DNA from: Rivularia sp. T60_A2020_040
Lineage (GTDB): Bacteria; Cyanobacteriota; Cyanobacteriia; Cyanobacteriales; Nostocaceae
Assembly: GCA_015272215.1 (NCBI GenBank)
Contig: JACYMD010000010.1
Coordinates: 53,658-117,657, forward strand
Length of the DNA: 64,000 nucleotides
Direction of reading: 5' to 3'
The notes below the pieces were generated by a model. It saw nothing but the letters and a program-made list of their open reading frames with translations, searched no databases and had not been told where the DNA came from. Every line of letters starts with the position of its first letter. The stretch's first letter is position 1. This document shows positions 17,655 through 27,442 of this stretch, piece by piece. The translations under genes and the position numbers were made by a program.

Positions 17655-18950
17655 ATGACCTATTATATTGCTCCTCGCTTTCTCCATAAACTCTCAGTTC
17701 ACATTACCAAAAACTTTTTGGATCTACCCGGAGTTCGTGTACCTTTGATTCTGGGTATTCACGGGCATAAAGGTGAAGGTAAATCGTTTCAATGTGAACT
17801 GGTATTTGACTTGATGGGTGTAGAACCTATTCATGTATCTGCTGGTGAACTGGAAAGTCCAGATGCAGGAGATCCAGCACGGATGATTCGTTTACGATAC
17901 CGAGAGGCGGCAGATTTAATTCGCACCCACGGTAAGATGGCTGTGTTGATGATTAACGACTTGGATGCTGGAGCCGGTAGGGTAGACGGGGCAACTCAGT
18001 ATACAGTCAATACTCAATTGATTAACGCCACTTTAATGAATATTGCCGATAACCCGACTAATGTACAGCTACCCGGTAGTTATGACAGTGAACCTTTACC
18101 CCGTATACCAATCATTGTGACGGGTAATGATTTTGGTACTCTATATGCCCCACTAGTGCGAGATGGGCGGATGGATAAATTTTATTGGCAGCCGAATCGG
18201 GAAGACAAAATCGGCATTGTTAAGGGCATTTTTGAGCCGGATGGTTTCTCAAAAGCTGATATTGATAAATTGGTAGATCGGTTTGCAAATCAGTCAGTTG
18301 ACTTTTTTGGCGCGTTGCGATCGCAAATTTACGATGAACAAATTCTCTCGTTTATCCAAAAAGTTGGGTTTAATCGTGTAGGAGCGCAAGTAATCAATAG
18401 CAAAGAAAAGCCTACTTTCCAAAAACCAGACTTTAATTTATCGCACTTAATCGCACAAGGTGATTTAATGGTAGCCGAACAGCAACAACTGGAAGAAATG
18501 CGACTAGCTTCTAAGTATAATCGCGCTATTTCCGAGTCTGAAATGACCAAAATTGAGAAATCGGCTCCTGCACCTACTATTTCCCGCAAATCTGAAAATG
18601 GTTCTGCCAAACCTCAGCAAGTTGATCGCAGTGAAACACGTCAAGAAATTAACGGTAATGGTAATGGCAAAGCTGTAGAGACAAACATTAGTCAAGATGT
18701 GCTCTCTCAAGTAAGAGGAATGTTAGTTCAAGGCTACCGCATCGGTTTGGAACACGTAGATCAGCGCCGTTTCCGTACAGGTTCCTGGGCTAGCTGTGCG
18801 ACAGTTCAAACTCAAGATGAAAAAGAGGCGATTGCGGCTTTGGAAGCTTGTTTGTCAGAACATAATAATGAATATGTCCGTCTGTTTGGAATTGATCCAA
18901 ATGCAAAACGGCGAGTTCTAGAAACCATCATTCAAAGACCTGAACATTGA
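17655..18950 (+). CDS. rca: Rubisco activase with one C-terminal SSUL domain (Rca1)
   Basis: 431-residue AAA+ chaperone that remodels inhibited Rubisco in the cyanobacterial cytosol/carboxysome. Residues 1-300 are the activase core: [13 protein letters not shown] (Walker A 37-44), [11 protein letters not shown] (Walker B 99-109), sensor-1 region VTGNDF, and arginines in RDGRMDKF. A Ser/Asn/Gly-rich linker (about 300-345) leads to an RbcS-like SSUL domain (346-431) with the Rubisco-contact motif RRFRTGSW (371-378) and two cysteines, Cys381 and Cys399. Their 18-residue spacing is that of the redox pair in CcmM SSUL domains. This is the standard domain order of Nostocales Rca. No rbcL/rbcS lies nearby. 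A strong hairpin terminator follows. Confidence 0.95.
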   Translation: MTYYIAPRFLHKLSVHITKNFLDLPGVRVPLILGIHGHKGEGKSFQCELVFDLMGVEPIHVSAGELESPDAGDPARMIRLRYREAADLIRTHGKMAVLMINDLDAGAGRVDGATQYTVNTQLINATLMNIADNPTNVQLPGSYDSEPLPRIPIIVTGNDFGTLYAPLVRDGRMDKFYWQPNREDKIGIVKGIFEPDGFSKADIDKLVDRFANQSVDFFGALRSQIYDEQILSFIQKVGFNRVGAQVINSKEKPTFQKPDFNLSHLIAQGDLMVAEQQQLEEMRLASKYNRAISESEMTKIEKSAPAPTISRKSENGSAKPQQVDRSETRQEINGNGNGKAVETNISQDVLSQVRGMLVQGYRIGLEHVDQRRFRTGSWASCATVQTQDEKEAIAALEACLSEHNNEYVRLFGIDPNAKRRVLETIIQRPEH

Positions 18951-19010
18951 TCGTAGATCATAATTTATTAGTCATTTAAGTTGAAAAACTTCCGTGTAAT
19001 TACTTACTGA

Positions 19011-19031
19011 GTCCTCTTTCAGAGGACTTTT
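19011..19031 (+). terminator. Rho-independent terminator of rca1
   Basis: GTCCTCT (19011-19017), loop TTC, AGAGGAC (19021-19027), then TTTT. It is a compact perfect stem with a U-run, 60 bases after the rca stop and before the convergent truB. Confidence 0.9.
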
Positions 19032-19052
19032 AACTAGAGATTTGGGGCTGAT

Positions 19053-19931
19053 TCAACAAACTCCTTCCAATACCATTCGCGGAATCAATAAACCTTCTTT
19101 TGATTCACCAATTCCTAGAAAAAGCTTTTGCTCGTTGTAAACTCTTGCTATTTGTGATACTTGCTCATCTAAGTAAATTTTCTGTCCTTGGCACCATCTC
19201 AGTGCTTCTGTTTCAGCTAAAGTTATTTCATTAAGATGCTGCAAAGGTGCGTCAGCAGCCATTGGTTGAAAAGTTCCGGCTTCCAATTTTGCTTCCAACT
19301 GATTAAAATTAACACTATCAATTAAGTTAAAACCACTACTTGCGGTACGTTGCAAAGCTGCGAGAGTTCCCCCCGTTTCCAATATCATACCCAAATCACG
19401 GGCGATCGCCCTAATATAAGTTCCACCACCGCAGACTATATTTACATCTAATTCAGGGAATTCACTTACTCGCCAATCTAAAATATCAATATTAAATACT
19501 TCTACATTCCGTACTGGTGCTTGAATTTTCTCACCTTTGCGGGCTAAATCGTAAAGTCGTTTTCCATCAACTTGAATCGCGCTGTAATTTGGAGGAATTT
19601 GCTCAATTTTACCTTTAAACTGCAATAAAGCGGTTTTTAAGGCTGCTAAATCTAAGTCAGATGCAGACTTTTGAGTAATAATTTCCCCTTGTAAATCATC
19701 AGTCGTTGTTTGTATCCCCAAGCGAATCGTAGCTTTGTAAGCTTTATCAGTAGGAAGAAATTGTAACAACCGAGTTGCTTTACCTATCGCTATTGGTAAA
19801 ACACCCGTAGCAGCTGGATCTAAAGTTCCCGCGTGTCCGATTTTTTTGATACGCAAGAGTTTGCGTGTTTTCGCTACGCAATCGTGAGAAGTCCAATCAA
19901 AGGGTTTATCGAGATTTAAGAAACCAAACAA
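19053..19931 (-). CDS. truB: tRNA pseudouridine(55) synthase TruB
   Basis: 292 residues. It makes pseudouridine 55 in the T-loop of tRNAs. Family motifs: N-terminal GFLNLDKPFDWTSHD, KKIGHAGTLDPAATGVL with the catalytic Asp (about residue 38), and GTYIRAIARDLG later; the C-terminal PUA-like segment is short, as in cyanobacteria. The initiation codon appears to be TTG (19931), since the conserved GFLNLDKP follows two codons later and no ATG is available upstream. No Shine-Dalgarno is visible, and the start abuts a TTAACAG repeat. It is convergent with rca1. Confidence 0.95.
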   Translation of the reverse strand: MFGFLNLDKPFDWTSHDCVAKTRKLLRIKKIGHAGTLDPAATGVLPIAIGKATRLLQFLPTDKAYKATIRLGIQTTTDDLQGEIITQKSASDLDLAALKTALLQFKGKIEQIPPNYSAIQVDGKRLYDLARKGEKIQAPVRNVEVFNIDILDWRVSEFPELDVNIVCGGGTYIRAIARDLGMILETGGTLAALQRTASSGFNLIDSVNFNQLEAKLEAGTFQPMAADAPLQHLNEITLAETEALRWCQGQKIYLDEQVSQIARVYNEQKLFLGIGESKEGLLIPRMVLEGVC

Positions 19932-20217
19932 ATCAGTTAACAGTTAATAGTGAACAGTTATCAGTGAATATTAACAAATTATCAATATTTATTGTATTTG
20001 TATCGCAATCTAAGATGAAATGTGAGAAACTACGGTGCTTTATTTTTAAAACTAAGTTAAGTATTTAACGCTTAGTTTGGTAATTTTTCAAGTTTTACAG
20101 CGATAAAGTTATATAAAAGCCTTAATAGATACCTAAAGCTAATTCCGTAATTGAGCGTGCATAATTCAGGATTGCTATACAACCAAACAAATCAGTCAAC
20201 TATTAACTGTTAACTGT
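19932..20217. repeat. TTAACAG-type tandem repeats and a 16-bp direct repeat upstream of truB
   Basis: Imperfect tandem 'cagttaacagttaatag' units at 19934-19970 and reverse-oriented 'aactattaactgttaactgtt' at 20197-20222. The 16-mer AACCAAACAAATCAGT at the truB start (about 19922-19937) recurs at about 20180-20195, bracketing some 240 bp. No gene lies between. Confidence 0.6.
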
Positions 20218-21894
20218 TTACTGTTGAATGTTTACCGCTTTGGCAACCTCAGTAGTAGTTAAATTCTGAATCAGACTCAAATTCATAGAGTTTGTAGATA
20301 TGCTTTTGGCATAAGCTGCGGTGAGATAATCATTGTATTGGGAATTGTCGGATACATGAGTTTGGAAGAAAGGTAAACTCAAAAGTTTCATGTAACTCTG
20401 TGCTTGTTTGGGATTATCTCCAATCAATTTCGAGGGTAATCCAACTGCTTCGGCACCTGCTTTTCCATCTCCAATAGTAGAAAAATGAGTTGCACTCTCC
20501 ATTTGTACTAGATATTTGTGCGGATTTGCAATCCAGGAAAAAGGGAGAATTTGTTCGTATAAAGCCGGTGCAATGGTATCTTCGCTGCTTGTTACCATCA
20601 TTACTGGGGTTTTGATTTCATTCAAGCCAGTTTTACCAAATATGCTGCTGGTAATTGGGTTAACTGCAATTACAGCTTTTACTCTTGCATCGTATAAGTT
20701 ATATTGGTTAACTGGTTGCTTTACTTGTAGCTCCTGGATTCGACATTGCAACAGTAAAGACATATTCCAGGTTTGTTTTAATGTCTCTTGGTTGCAATTT
20801 TTGTCTATTTTCTCTAAATTAATTTTTGCACCAGCTAAAGCTAAAGCCGTATAACCACCGAAAGATTGTCCGAATACTCCGACTTGCTGTAAATCTAGAC
20901 GTTTCTGAAAACGAGCATCGGTTTTGTTAAGTTTCTCTAATTGATCGAGGATAAACTTAACGTCTAAAGGACGATTGACAAATTCCTCCGGCTGTGATAT
21001 GTCAGAAGCGCTTCCATTCAACAAAGATTGTATTTGTTTGGTGTCACTACCGGGATGATTGGGAACAACTACAGCAAAGCCGTATGTAGTTAAATAATCG
21101 GCTAAATATCGAAAGTTGCTACTGTCGGTACCGATACCGTGAGAAATCACTATTACAGGTACGGAGGAGCGAATATTGGGAAGATAAATGTCAGTTGTTA
21201 ACAATCTTCCGCGAATAACGTCAAAAAACTTTAGCGTTTGCTTTTTAGCAATAAACTTTCCCCTACGATTTAATGTAGGTAGATTATTAACTTCGACATT
21301 TGCAGCTTCCGTATCAGACTTAGCAGAAACTGCTGCAACAGCCTTATTGGTTTGATTTACTAATCTTTCTAATTCTGCCGATATTTGCAAAGTTCGCGCT
21401 AAATCAATATTAATGCTGGAGTTGGGATAGGAGCGTAATATATTTAATAACGTTAAACCTCCGGGTTGATCAGCAGCTAAAATTAAAGCTGAACGTAAAG
21501 CATGAAATCCCGGTTTACTTTCACCGGATTTAGTTCTAATTACTTCTCCCAATCGTTGTAACATGAATTCACCTTGGGAGGTATACAGAAACTGGGAAAC
21601 CGCTACAGGATGAACTTTTATCTGACTTGTTAAAACTTGCCGCAACTCAGTAATTTGTTCCGGTTGCAAATATTTAGCATACACTGCCAAATCTTCGGTA
21701 AGTTCGCCATTTTCGGCAAATTTTTCTAACGCAGTTATAGAAATAGAACGTTGAAAAGCTGAATAAGATGCATAAATTCGCTCCGCAGTTCGAGCATAAT
21801 TACTGATACCAAAAACCGATATCAGCACAGATAGAACTAACAACAACCAAGATTTTCTCACGTTGTCAGTCCATTTACCAAACAAGCTGTTCAT
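20218..21894 (-). CDS. DUF1400-type alpha/beta hydrolase
   Basis: 558 residues (ATG at 21894; a GTG directly precedes it). The N-terminus has one membrane or signal span (about residues 14-32), then a helical region of about 180 residues (ITALEKFAENGELTEDLAVY...) matching DUF1400, a cyanobacterial module preceding alpha/beta hydrolases. The catalytic part begins near residue 225. The nucleophile elbow GQSFGG lies near residue 344, an acid is probable in TSSEDTIAP, and the histidine is in ATHFS. Lipase- or dienelactone-hydrolase-like enzymes have this layout; the substrate is unknown. It is probably periplasmic or membrane-attached. A single gene whose stop sits in a TTAACAG-type repeat. Confidence 0.8.
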   Translation of the reverse strand: MNSLFGKWTDNVRKSWLLLVLSVLISVFGISNYARTAERIYASYSAFQRSISITALEKFAENGELTEDLAVYAKYLQPEQITELRQVLTSQIKVHPVAVSQFLYTSQGEFMLQRLGEVIRTKSGESKPGFHALRSALILAADQPGGLTLLNILRSYPNSSINIDLARTLQISAELERLVNQTNKAVAAVSAKSDTEAANVEVNNLPTLNRRGKFIAKKQTLKFFDVIRGRLLTTDIYLPNIRSSVPVIVISHGIGTDSSNFRYLADYLTTYGFAVVVPNHPGSDTKQIQSLLNGSASDISQPEEFVNRPLDVKFILDQLEKLNKTDARFQKRLDLQQVGVFGQSFGGYTALALAGAKINLEKIDKNCNQETLKQTWNMSLLLQCRIQELQVKQPVNQYNLYDARVKAVIAVNPITSSIFGKTGLNEIKTPVMMVTSSEDTIAPALYEQILPFSWIANPHKYLVQMESATHFSTIGDGKAGAEAVGLPSKLIGDNPKQAQSYMKLLSLPFFQTHVSDNSQYNDYLTAAYAKSISTNSMNLSLIQNLTTTEVAKAVNIQQ

Positions 21895-22299
21895 CACTCG
21901 TGCTTTGCCAAAAAATGTGCTTTAACTAGACATATTTGGTAGCTCAGACACCCTGGATGGGATTAAATCAGTTAACAGTTAACAGTTAACAGTTATCAGC
22001 GATCGCGGTTAACTGATAATTGATAACTAATAATAACTTTTAAATATTATTTGCCCTAATAATAATCGATTAATTCAATTAAGCAAAACTAGGTAGGTAG
22101 AATGCTATTTTAATTTTCAATCGTGTTTATAAGTAAGTCAAATTACTTACTAGTAAACAGATTGAATTGATTTCTTTATGTTCACCATGACATGATAGCA
22201 GATAAAAGAAACATCTGCTTCAGTAGATAAAGTTAAACTTTTAAGTAATGATTAATTTGATTTTTATTACCAGTGAAAGCACGGTTAAAAAGTTGAAAC
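21895..22299. other. 405-bp intergenic region
   Basis: Contains a CAGTTAA tandem repeat (21966-22030) that includes a HIP1 octamer and is partly self-complementary (ttaacag.../...gttaactg). The remainder is AT-rich with 'agtaagtcaaattacttact' near 22130. No gene is recognised. Confidence 0.5.
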
Positions 22300-23217
22300 T
22301 TATGATCTTTTTCCTAATGCAATTGCCGTAGAACCACATACAACTAAAACCGCTCCAACTATTCCTAGTAATGTAAAATGCTCAGTGGGAATTAAATTTG
22401 GTGAAAGTTCTGATACAAACCAAGATGATACTAATGTTACAACAGGAGCTAAAGCCAGTACTGCACTGACTCGTGATGCTTCCCAATGTTCTAATGCTTC
22501 GGCAAAAGCGCCATAAGCAATTAAAGTATTTAAAGCACAAAAAATCAACATTCCACCCTGCAATAAATTCAGTGTAAAAATGATTTTCGGATTAGCAAAT
22601 AGTGTGAATAATAAAGCACATCCGCCATAAATAATCACCATAATATGAGCAGAAGATAAACTTTGCAAAAGCTGTTTTTGAGCTAAAGCATAAATAGACC
22701 AACTAATCGCAGCTAGTACAATTAAACCACTACCAAGTAGATATGTTGATTGTGCGGTAATTAAATTTGATAATTGTTCGTGAAAGAATAAAACAAAGCC
22801 GATAATAAGAATACTTATACCAATCAAGTAAGGTAAGGTATAGCGTTCTTTAAAAATTACCAAACCTCCCAAACCCATCAACAACGGTGCTAACTGGATT
22901 AAAACTTCAGCATTTGCAGGAGTGGTAAGAGCTAAACCTTGGACAAATAAGATGTTGTTTATCCCTAGACAGATAGTTGCAATAAATACCAGCTTCGGGG
23001 ATGTAGAACGTAATTGTGAAAAAGTTGGTAAATTGCCGCGCCATTTTAAATAACCAACTAGTAAACAAAAAGATACCAAGAAGCGAAACCAAGTTAAGGT
23101 GTAAACATCTAAACCCTGTAGTACAATTGACAAGGAAATCGGTAAAACACCCCATAAGATAACTGTCAGCAAGGATAATCCTAGCCCTAAACGCCAACGT
23201 CCGGAAGTTTGATGCAT
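22300..23217 (-). CDS. DMT-superfamily (EamA) transporter
   Basis: 305 residues with ten predicted membrane spans in two homologous EamA halves: the first starts at SLLTVILWGVLPISLSIVL, the second at LIVLAAISWSIYALAQ. The position-specific W/G motif near the start of each half (VILWG, AISWS) is typical of drug/metabolite transporters. Substrates of this superfamily cannot be predicted from sequence; amino acids, nucleosides or other metabolites are possible. It is a single gene divergent from the CHASE2 kinase. The start ATG follows a short MHQTSGRWR cytosolic tail. Confidence 0.85.
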   Translation of the reverse strand: MHQTSGRWRLGLGLSLLTVILWGVLPISLSIVLQGLDVYTLTWFRFLVSFCLLVGYLKWRGNLPTFSQLRSTSPKLVFIATICLGINNILFVQGLALTTPANAEVLIQLAPLLMGLGGLVIFKERYTLPYLIGISILIIGFVLFFHEQLSNLITAQSTYLLGSGLIVLAAISWSIYALAQKQLLQSLSSAHIMVIIYGGCALLFTLFANPKIIFTLNLLQGGMLIFCALNTLIAYGAFAEALEHWEASRVSAVLALAPVVTLVSSWFVSELSPNLIPTEHFTLLGIVGAVLVVCGSTAIALGKRS

Positions 23218-23543
23218 TTATTAATTTGAGATTTTAGATTCAGGAAAAAGGAGTTATACCGTTTCACATTAATGATGATACACATAAATTGTGTAGAGAC
23301 GGGGTGTTTTGCAACGTCTCCGTTTCTATTTGTATCGAAAATTGGGTGAATAATTAAAACTTTTTTCTGTTGAAAAAACTTTAATCAAGATTTTTGTAAA
23401 ATTGTATAACTCTTAACTGAATATTTTCCTTCATTTTTCATTCTCAATTATATTAAAATACATCTAACAGTGCGTATTATTAATATTTCAAACCTCTGGT
23501 TTCAGACATGGGAGTAATCCAAAGCTTGTACGTTGCCTCGTGA
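23218..23543. other. 326-bp divergent intergenic region with a degenerate GAGACGT palindrome
   Basis: Copy 4 of the GAGACGT family, degenerate, at 23295-23320 (gagacggggtgttttgcaacgtctc). The rest is AT-rich and presumably holds promoters for both flanking genes. Confidence 0.55.
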
Positions 23544-25871
23544 ATGTATCCAAAATCAAATGACACCATATTTACTGTGATTAGGAGACTTTTATCTAAT
23601 TTCCGTGCTGCGTTTTTAAATAATCAACCGGGTACTTTGTCGGTAAGAGATAACACACAACTTCCTCAAGTTGTAGATAGCACCCGCAATATTTCTATTC
23701 AAGATTCGACTCCTAATAATTGGTTGCGAACAATTTTGGTGACTAGTTTGGGTGTTACCGTTTTAGTATTGTTAGCACGGGAATTAAAATGGTTACAGCG
23801 ATGGGAATTACGTGCTTATGACGAAATGATGGTTTTGCGCTTCTCACAACCACCTGATAAGCGAATTTTATTGGTGACTGTTACTGATAAAGATTTACAG
23901 CAGCAAAAAAATGCCCTTTCCGATGAAACGATTAATCAACTATTAAACAAAATTCAATCCTATCAACCGCGTTTGATTGGTTTACATACTAGTTTATATA
24001 TTAAAAATATCCAAAAAACTAATTTAGCAGCAGGAATACCCAAGGATAATATTATTGTTGGTTGTGTATTTAAAGACGAAACAGCAAAAGACGAAACAGC
24101 AACAGAAATACCTCCACCACCCAATTTTGCTGAAGATAATATCGGTTTTACTGATTTAATTCCCGATAATAAAATTGATAATATTGTCCGTCGAGGTTTA
24201 TTGTTTCAAACACCTTTTTCAAATAGTAAATGTAATATCAAATATTCTTTTGCTAGTAGACTTGCAGTAGATTATTTAGAACAACAAGGTATTCAACACG
24301 GTTTTTCTGGTACTGATAATATCCTTTATTTTAATCAAGTGCCAATTCCTCATTTGAAAAAAAAATCTGGTGGATATATAAACCTTGATAATGAAGGTTC
24401 TCAAATTCTAATTAATTACCGTAATCCAGATAATATTGCCGATACTGTTACTTTAACGCAGGTTTTAACAGATAAAGTAAATTCTAATTTAATTAAAGAC
24501 CGTTTGGTGATTATTGGTACTAGCGCTCGTAGTCTTGACCGGGGTGTACTTACTCCTTATAGTAGTATATCAGAAGACCAATTGTCGGGAGTTCCTCCTC
24601 TGTTTATTCACGCACAGATGACGAGTCAAATCATCAGTACTGTGTTAGATGGTAGACCTATAATTTGGTATTTACCCGAATGGTTAGAATACCTGTGGAT
24701 AGGCATTTGGTCTTTCTTTGGTGGTATTTTGGCGTGGTACGTGCGACGACCTATTTTATTACTACTAGTATCCGGTGTAACTGTAACTGGTTTGGTAGGA
24801 ATTTGTTATTTATTGATTTTACAAGCTGTTTGGGTTCCCGTTGTACCTTCTGCTCTTGCCTTGGTTTTTACTAGTATTGGAGTCCTCGGTTATACTAGTT
24901 ATCGAACGGAATTACAGACAAAAGTGATTATTTTAGAAGTTGAAAAACAGAGAGAAGCAATAGAACAATTAAATACACTTTTAAATGAAACTACAGGTAT
25001 TCAAGACGCACCTCGAAAACAAATTGTAGCCCCTCGCGCTGCAATTCCTACTGCTTCTTCTTCCTTACTTAGTAATCGTTATAAAATTACTAGAGTTCTT
25101 GCTCAAGGTGGTTTTGGCTGTACTTATTTAGCTAAAGATACCCAACGTCCCGGTTCACCAACTTGTGTAGTTAAACAATTAATGCCAGCGAGAAGAGATA
25201 CTAGATTTTTACAAGTTGCCAGAAGATTGTTTGATTCAGAAGCAGAAATTCTCGAACTATTAGGAAAACATTCTCAAATACCAGAATTATACGCATTTTT
25301 TGAAGAAGAACAAGAATTTTATTTAGTACAGCAATTTATTCCCGGATATCCTTTAACCGAAGAATTACCTCCTCATCAAGAGATAAAAGATGAAACTTAT
25401 GTGATTAATATGCTCATAGAACTATTAGAAATTTTGGCATTTATTCACCAGCGTCAAGTAATTCATCGTGATATTAAACCGGGAAATATTATTAGATGTA
25501 ATCAAGATAATCGCTTAGTACTGATTGATTTTGGTGCCGTGAAATTAATCCAACCACAATCAAAAGAACAAACAGAACTAGCTACTATAGCCATTGGTAC
25601 ACGCGGTTATACACCACCAGAACAATTTGCCGGACATCCCCGTCTCAGCAGCGATATTTATGCCCTAGGGATGATTGCCATTCAAGCATTAACCGGCTTA
25701 AATCCTCATGAATTGCGATCGCACTCCGATACAGGTAGCCCAGAATGGCACGAATGGGCGCAAGTCAGCGATAAACTAGCAGCCATCTTGGATAAAATGG
25801 TCAGCTATCATGCTTCCGAACGCTACAAATCCGCTGTAGAAGCCTTAGAAGCGATTAAATTAATTAGGTAA
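23544..25871 (+). CDS. CHASE2-domain serine/threonine protein kinase
   Basis: 775 residues. One membrane span (about 60-82) precedes an extracytoplasmic CHASE2 sensor domain (about 85-370, with RILLVTVTDKDL and RLVIIGTSARSLD). Three closely spaced spans follow (about 375-460), then a short coiled linker and a Hanks-type kinase (about 510-775). Kinase motifs: glycine loop LAQGGFGCTYLA (near 520), VVKQL lysine, HRDIKPGN (near 640), DFGAVK (near 662) and GTRGYTPPEQ. All catalytic residues are present. This is a transmembrane receptor kinase; ligand and target are unknown. CHASE2 coupled to Ser/Thr kinases is common in cyanobacteria. A single gene. Confidence 0.9.
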   Translation: MYPKSNDTIFTVIRRLLSNFRAAFLNNQPGTLSVRDNTQLPQVVDSTRNISIQDSTPNNWLRTILVTSLGVTVLVLLARELKWLQRWELRAYDEMMVLRFSQPPDKRILLVTVTDKDLQQQKNALSDETINQLLNKIQSYQPRLIGLHTSLYIKNIQKTNLAAGIPKDNIIVGCVFKDETAKDETATEIPPPPNFAEDNIGFTDLIPDNKIDNIVRRGLLFQTPFSNSKCNIKYSFASRLAVDYLEQQGIQHGFSGTDNILYFNQVPIPHLKKKSGGYINLDNEGSQILINYRNPDNIADTVTLTQVLTDKVNSNLIKDRLVIIGTSARSLDRGVLTPYSSISEDQLSGVPPLFIHAQMTSQIISTVLDGRPIIWYLPEWLEYLWIGIWSFFGGILAWYVRRPILLLLVSGVTVTGLVGICYLLILQAVWVPVVPSALALVFTSIGVLGYTSYRTELQTKVIILEVEKQREAIEQLNTLLNETTGIQDAPRKQIVAPRAAIPTASSSLLSNRYKITRVLAQGGFGCTYLAKDTQRPGSPTCVVKQLMPARRDTRFLQVARRLFDSEAEILELLGKHSQIPELYAFFEEEQEFYLVQQFIPGYPLTEELPPHQEIKDETYVINMLIELLEILAFIHQRQVIHRDIKPGNIIRCNQDNRLVLIDFGAVKLIQPQSKEQTELATIAIGTRGYTPPEQFAGHPRLSSDIYALGMIAIQALTGLNPHELRSHSDTGSPEWHEWAQVSDKLAAILDKMVSYHASERYKSAVEALEAIKLIR

Positions 25872-26004
25872 TAGGTAATTCGTAATTGGTAATTGGTAAT
25901 TACCCTAACCCAACCAAAAATCTTAAATTTTATATTACATCTGATGTCCAAAACAGCATAAACTATGCAGATGATAAAGCTGTAAACCAAGGGACGATAG
26001 AAAC

Positions 26005-26751
26005 GTGGCTAGATTTCTCTTCGTAACGGACTTAGACAATACCTTTGTCGGTGATGATGACGCACTTAAAGAATTATCACAACTATTAAGCCAACATCGC
26101 CAAGAACATAGCACTAAAATTGTATATGCTACAGGGCGATCGCCAGTTTTATATCAAGAACTTAAAAATGAAAGAAATTTGATGGAACCGGATGCTTTAG
26201 TCTTATCCGTAGGAACGGAAATTTATTTAGACAAAAGCGATACTCCCGATTCTAGCTGGGCAGAAAAACTTTCTCAAAAATGGAACCGAGAAGTGGTATT
26301 ATCTAAAACTGCTAATTTCTCCGAGTTACAACCACAACCAGATACAGAACAAGGTGAATTCAAGGTGAGTTTTTTTATTGAACAACCTGTAGCAACAAGG
26401 GTTTTACCACAATTGGAATCTATGTTGAAAACCAGTGGTTTAGATGTCAAATTAATCTACAGCAGTGGTATTGACCTTGACATTGTACCCAGTAACAGCG
26501 ATAAAGGTCAGGCAATGCAATTTCTCCGCCAAAAGTGGAACTTTGTAGCAGAAAGAACAGTAGCTTGTGGAGATTCGGGCAATGATATTGCTTTATTTGC
26601 AGTTGGAGAGGAACGAGGTATCCTTGTGGGAAACGCTCGTCCCGAATTACTTCAATGGCATGAGGAAAATCCTGCTGACTACCGTTACCTGGCGAAAAAT
26701 GTATGTGCAGGTGGAATTATTGAAGGTTTAAAATATTTTGGTTTCTTATGA
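26005..26751 (+). CDS. spp: Sucrose-phosphate phosphatase
   Basis: 248-residue HAD-superfamily phosphatase that releases sucrose from sucrose-6-phosphate, the last step of sucrose synthesis. Motif I is [10 protein letters not shown] (nucleophile Asp9), motif II a GRSP threonine/serine region, and motif [12 protein letters not shown] (about 193-202); [12 protein letters not shown] precedes it as in the S6PP family. The start is GTG at 26005, two codons before the conserved [11 protein letters not shown]. The TGA stop overlaps the ATG of ruvA by 4 bp, so the two are translationally coupled although functionally unrelated. Confidence 0.9.
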   Translation: MARFLFVTDLDNTFVGDDDALKELSQLLSQHRQEHSTKIVYATGRSPVLYQELKNERNLMEPDALVLSVGTEIYLDKSDTPDSSWAEKLSQKWNREVVLSKTANFSELQPQPDTEQGEFKVSFFIEQPVATRVLPQLESMLKTSGLDVKLIYSSGIDLDIVPSNSDKGQAMQFLRQKWNFVAERTVACGDSGNDIALFAVGEERGILVGNARPELLQWHEENPADYRYLAKNVCAGGIIEGLKYFGFL

Positions 26752-27389
26752 TTAGTTATCTCAAAGGAATCGTCGCTGCTATTCAGAAAAATAGCGCTAA
26801 TCGTCATATTCTCACTTTGGAAGTGAACGGTATCGGGTACGATTTACAAATTCCCGCAAAATTGGCTCAGCAATTACCGGAATCTGGGGGTGAAGTACAA
26901 GTCTTTACCCATTATCAAATTCGGGAAGAGGTGCCGTTACTTTATGGATTTAGCACTCCAGCCGAACGGGATTTGTTTCGCTTTTTAATCGGTGTGAGTG
27001 GAATTGGTAGTGCTTTAGCTATTGCTTTGCTCGACACTTTGGAATTACCAGAGTTAGTCCAGTCAATTATCGCTGCTAATGTACAATTATTAATTCAAGC
27101 TCCCGGTGTAGGCAAAAAAACCGCTGAACGCATTTGTTTGGAATTGAAGAACAAATTGATCGATTGGCGGAAAAATGCCGGTTTCTTTGTGGCTACAGGT
27201 GGCCCAGCACCTGGAATTCTCGAAGAAGTGCAAATGACTTTACTCGCTTTAGGTTATACTGCGAACGAAGTCAGCTATGCTCTCCACGTCGTCGGCGAAG
27301 ATATTGGATTACCCAAAGATGCTTTTGTCGAAGATTGGATTAAACAAGCAATCGCACATCTCAGCAGCACTGAGTCAGTTAACAGTTGA
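26748..27389 (+). CDS. ruvA: Holliday junction DNA helicase subunit RuvA
   Basis: 213 residues. It binds Holliday junctions as a tetramer and loads RuvB. N-terminal OB domain ([12 protein letters not shown]...[14 protein letters not shown]), then helix-hairpin-helix motifs around [16 protein letters not shown] and [19 protein letters not shown], and a C-terminal RuvB-binding domain after a linker. The full family length is present. The ATG overlaps the spp stop (ATGA). The last codons and the TGA stop lie inside a TTGACAG tandem repeat, so the C-terminal Val-Asn-Ser is repeat-derived. Confidence 0.96.
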   Translation: MISYLKGIVAAIQKNSANRHILTLEVNGIGYDLQIPAKLAQQLPESGGEVQVFTHYQIREEVPLLYGFSTPAERDLFRFLIGVSGIGSALAIALLDTLELPELVQSIIAANVQLLIQAPGVGKKTAERICLELKNKLIDWRKNAGFFVATGGPAPGILEEVQMTLLALGYTANEVSYALHVVGEDIGLPKDAFVEDWIKQAIAHLSSTESVNS

Positions 27390-27410
27390 CAGTTGACAGT
27401 TGACAGTTAA
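27376..27410. repeat. TTGACAG heptamer array overlapping the ruvA stop
   Basis: 'cagttaacagttgacagttgacagttgacagtt', about four units. The TGA stop of ruvA is supplied by the first TTGACAG unit. Confidence 0.9.
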
Positions 27411-27442
27411 GATTTTTTCACCTTTCACCTTTAACCTTCCGA

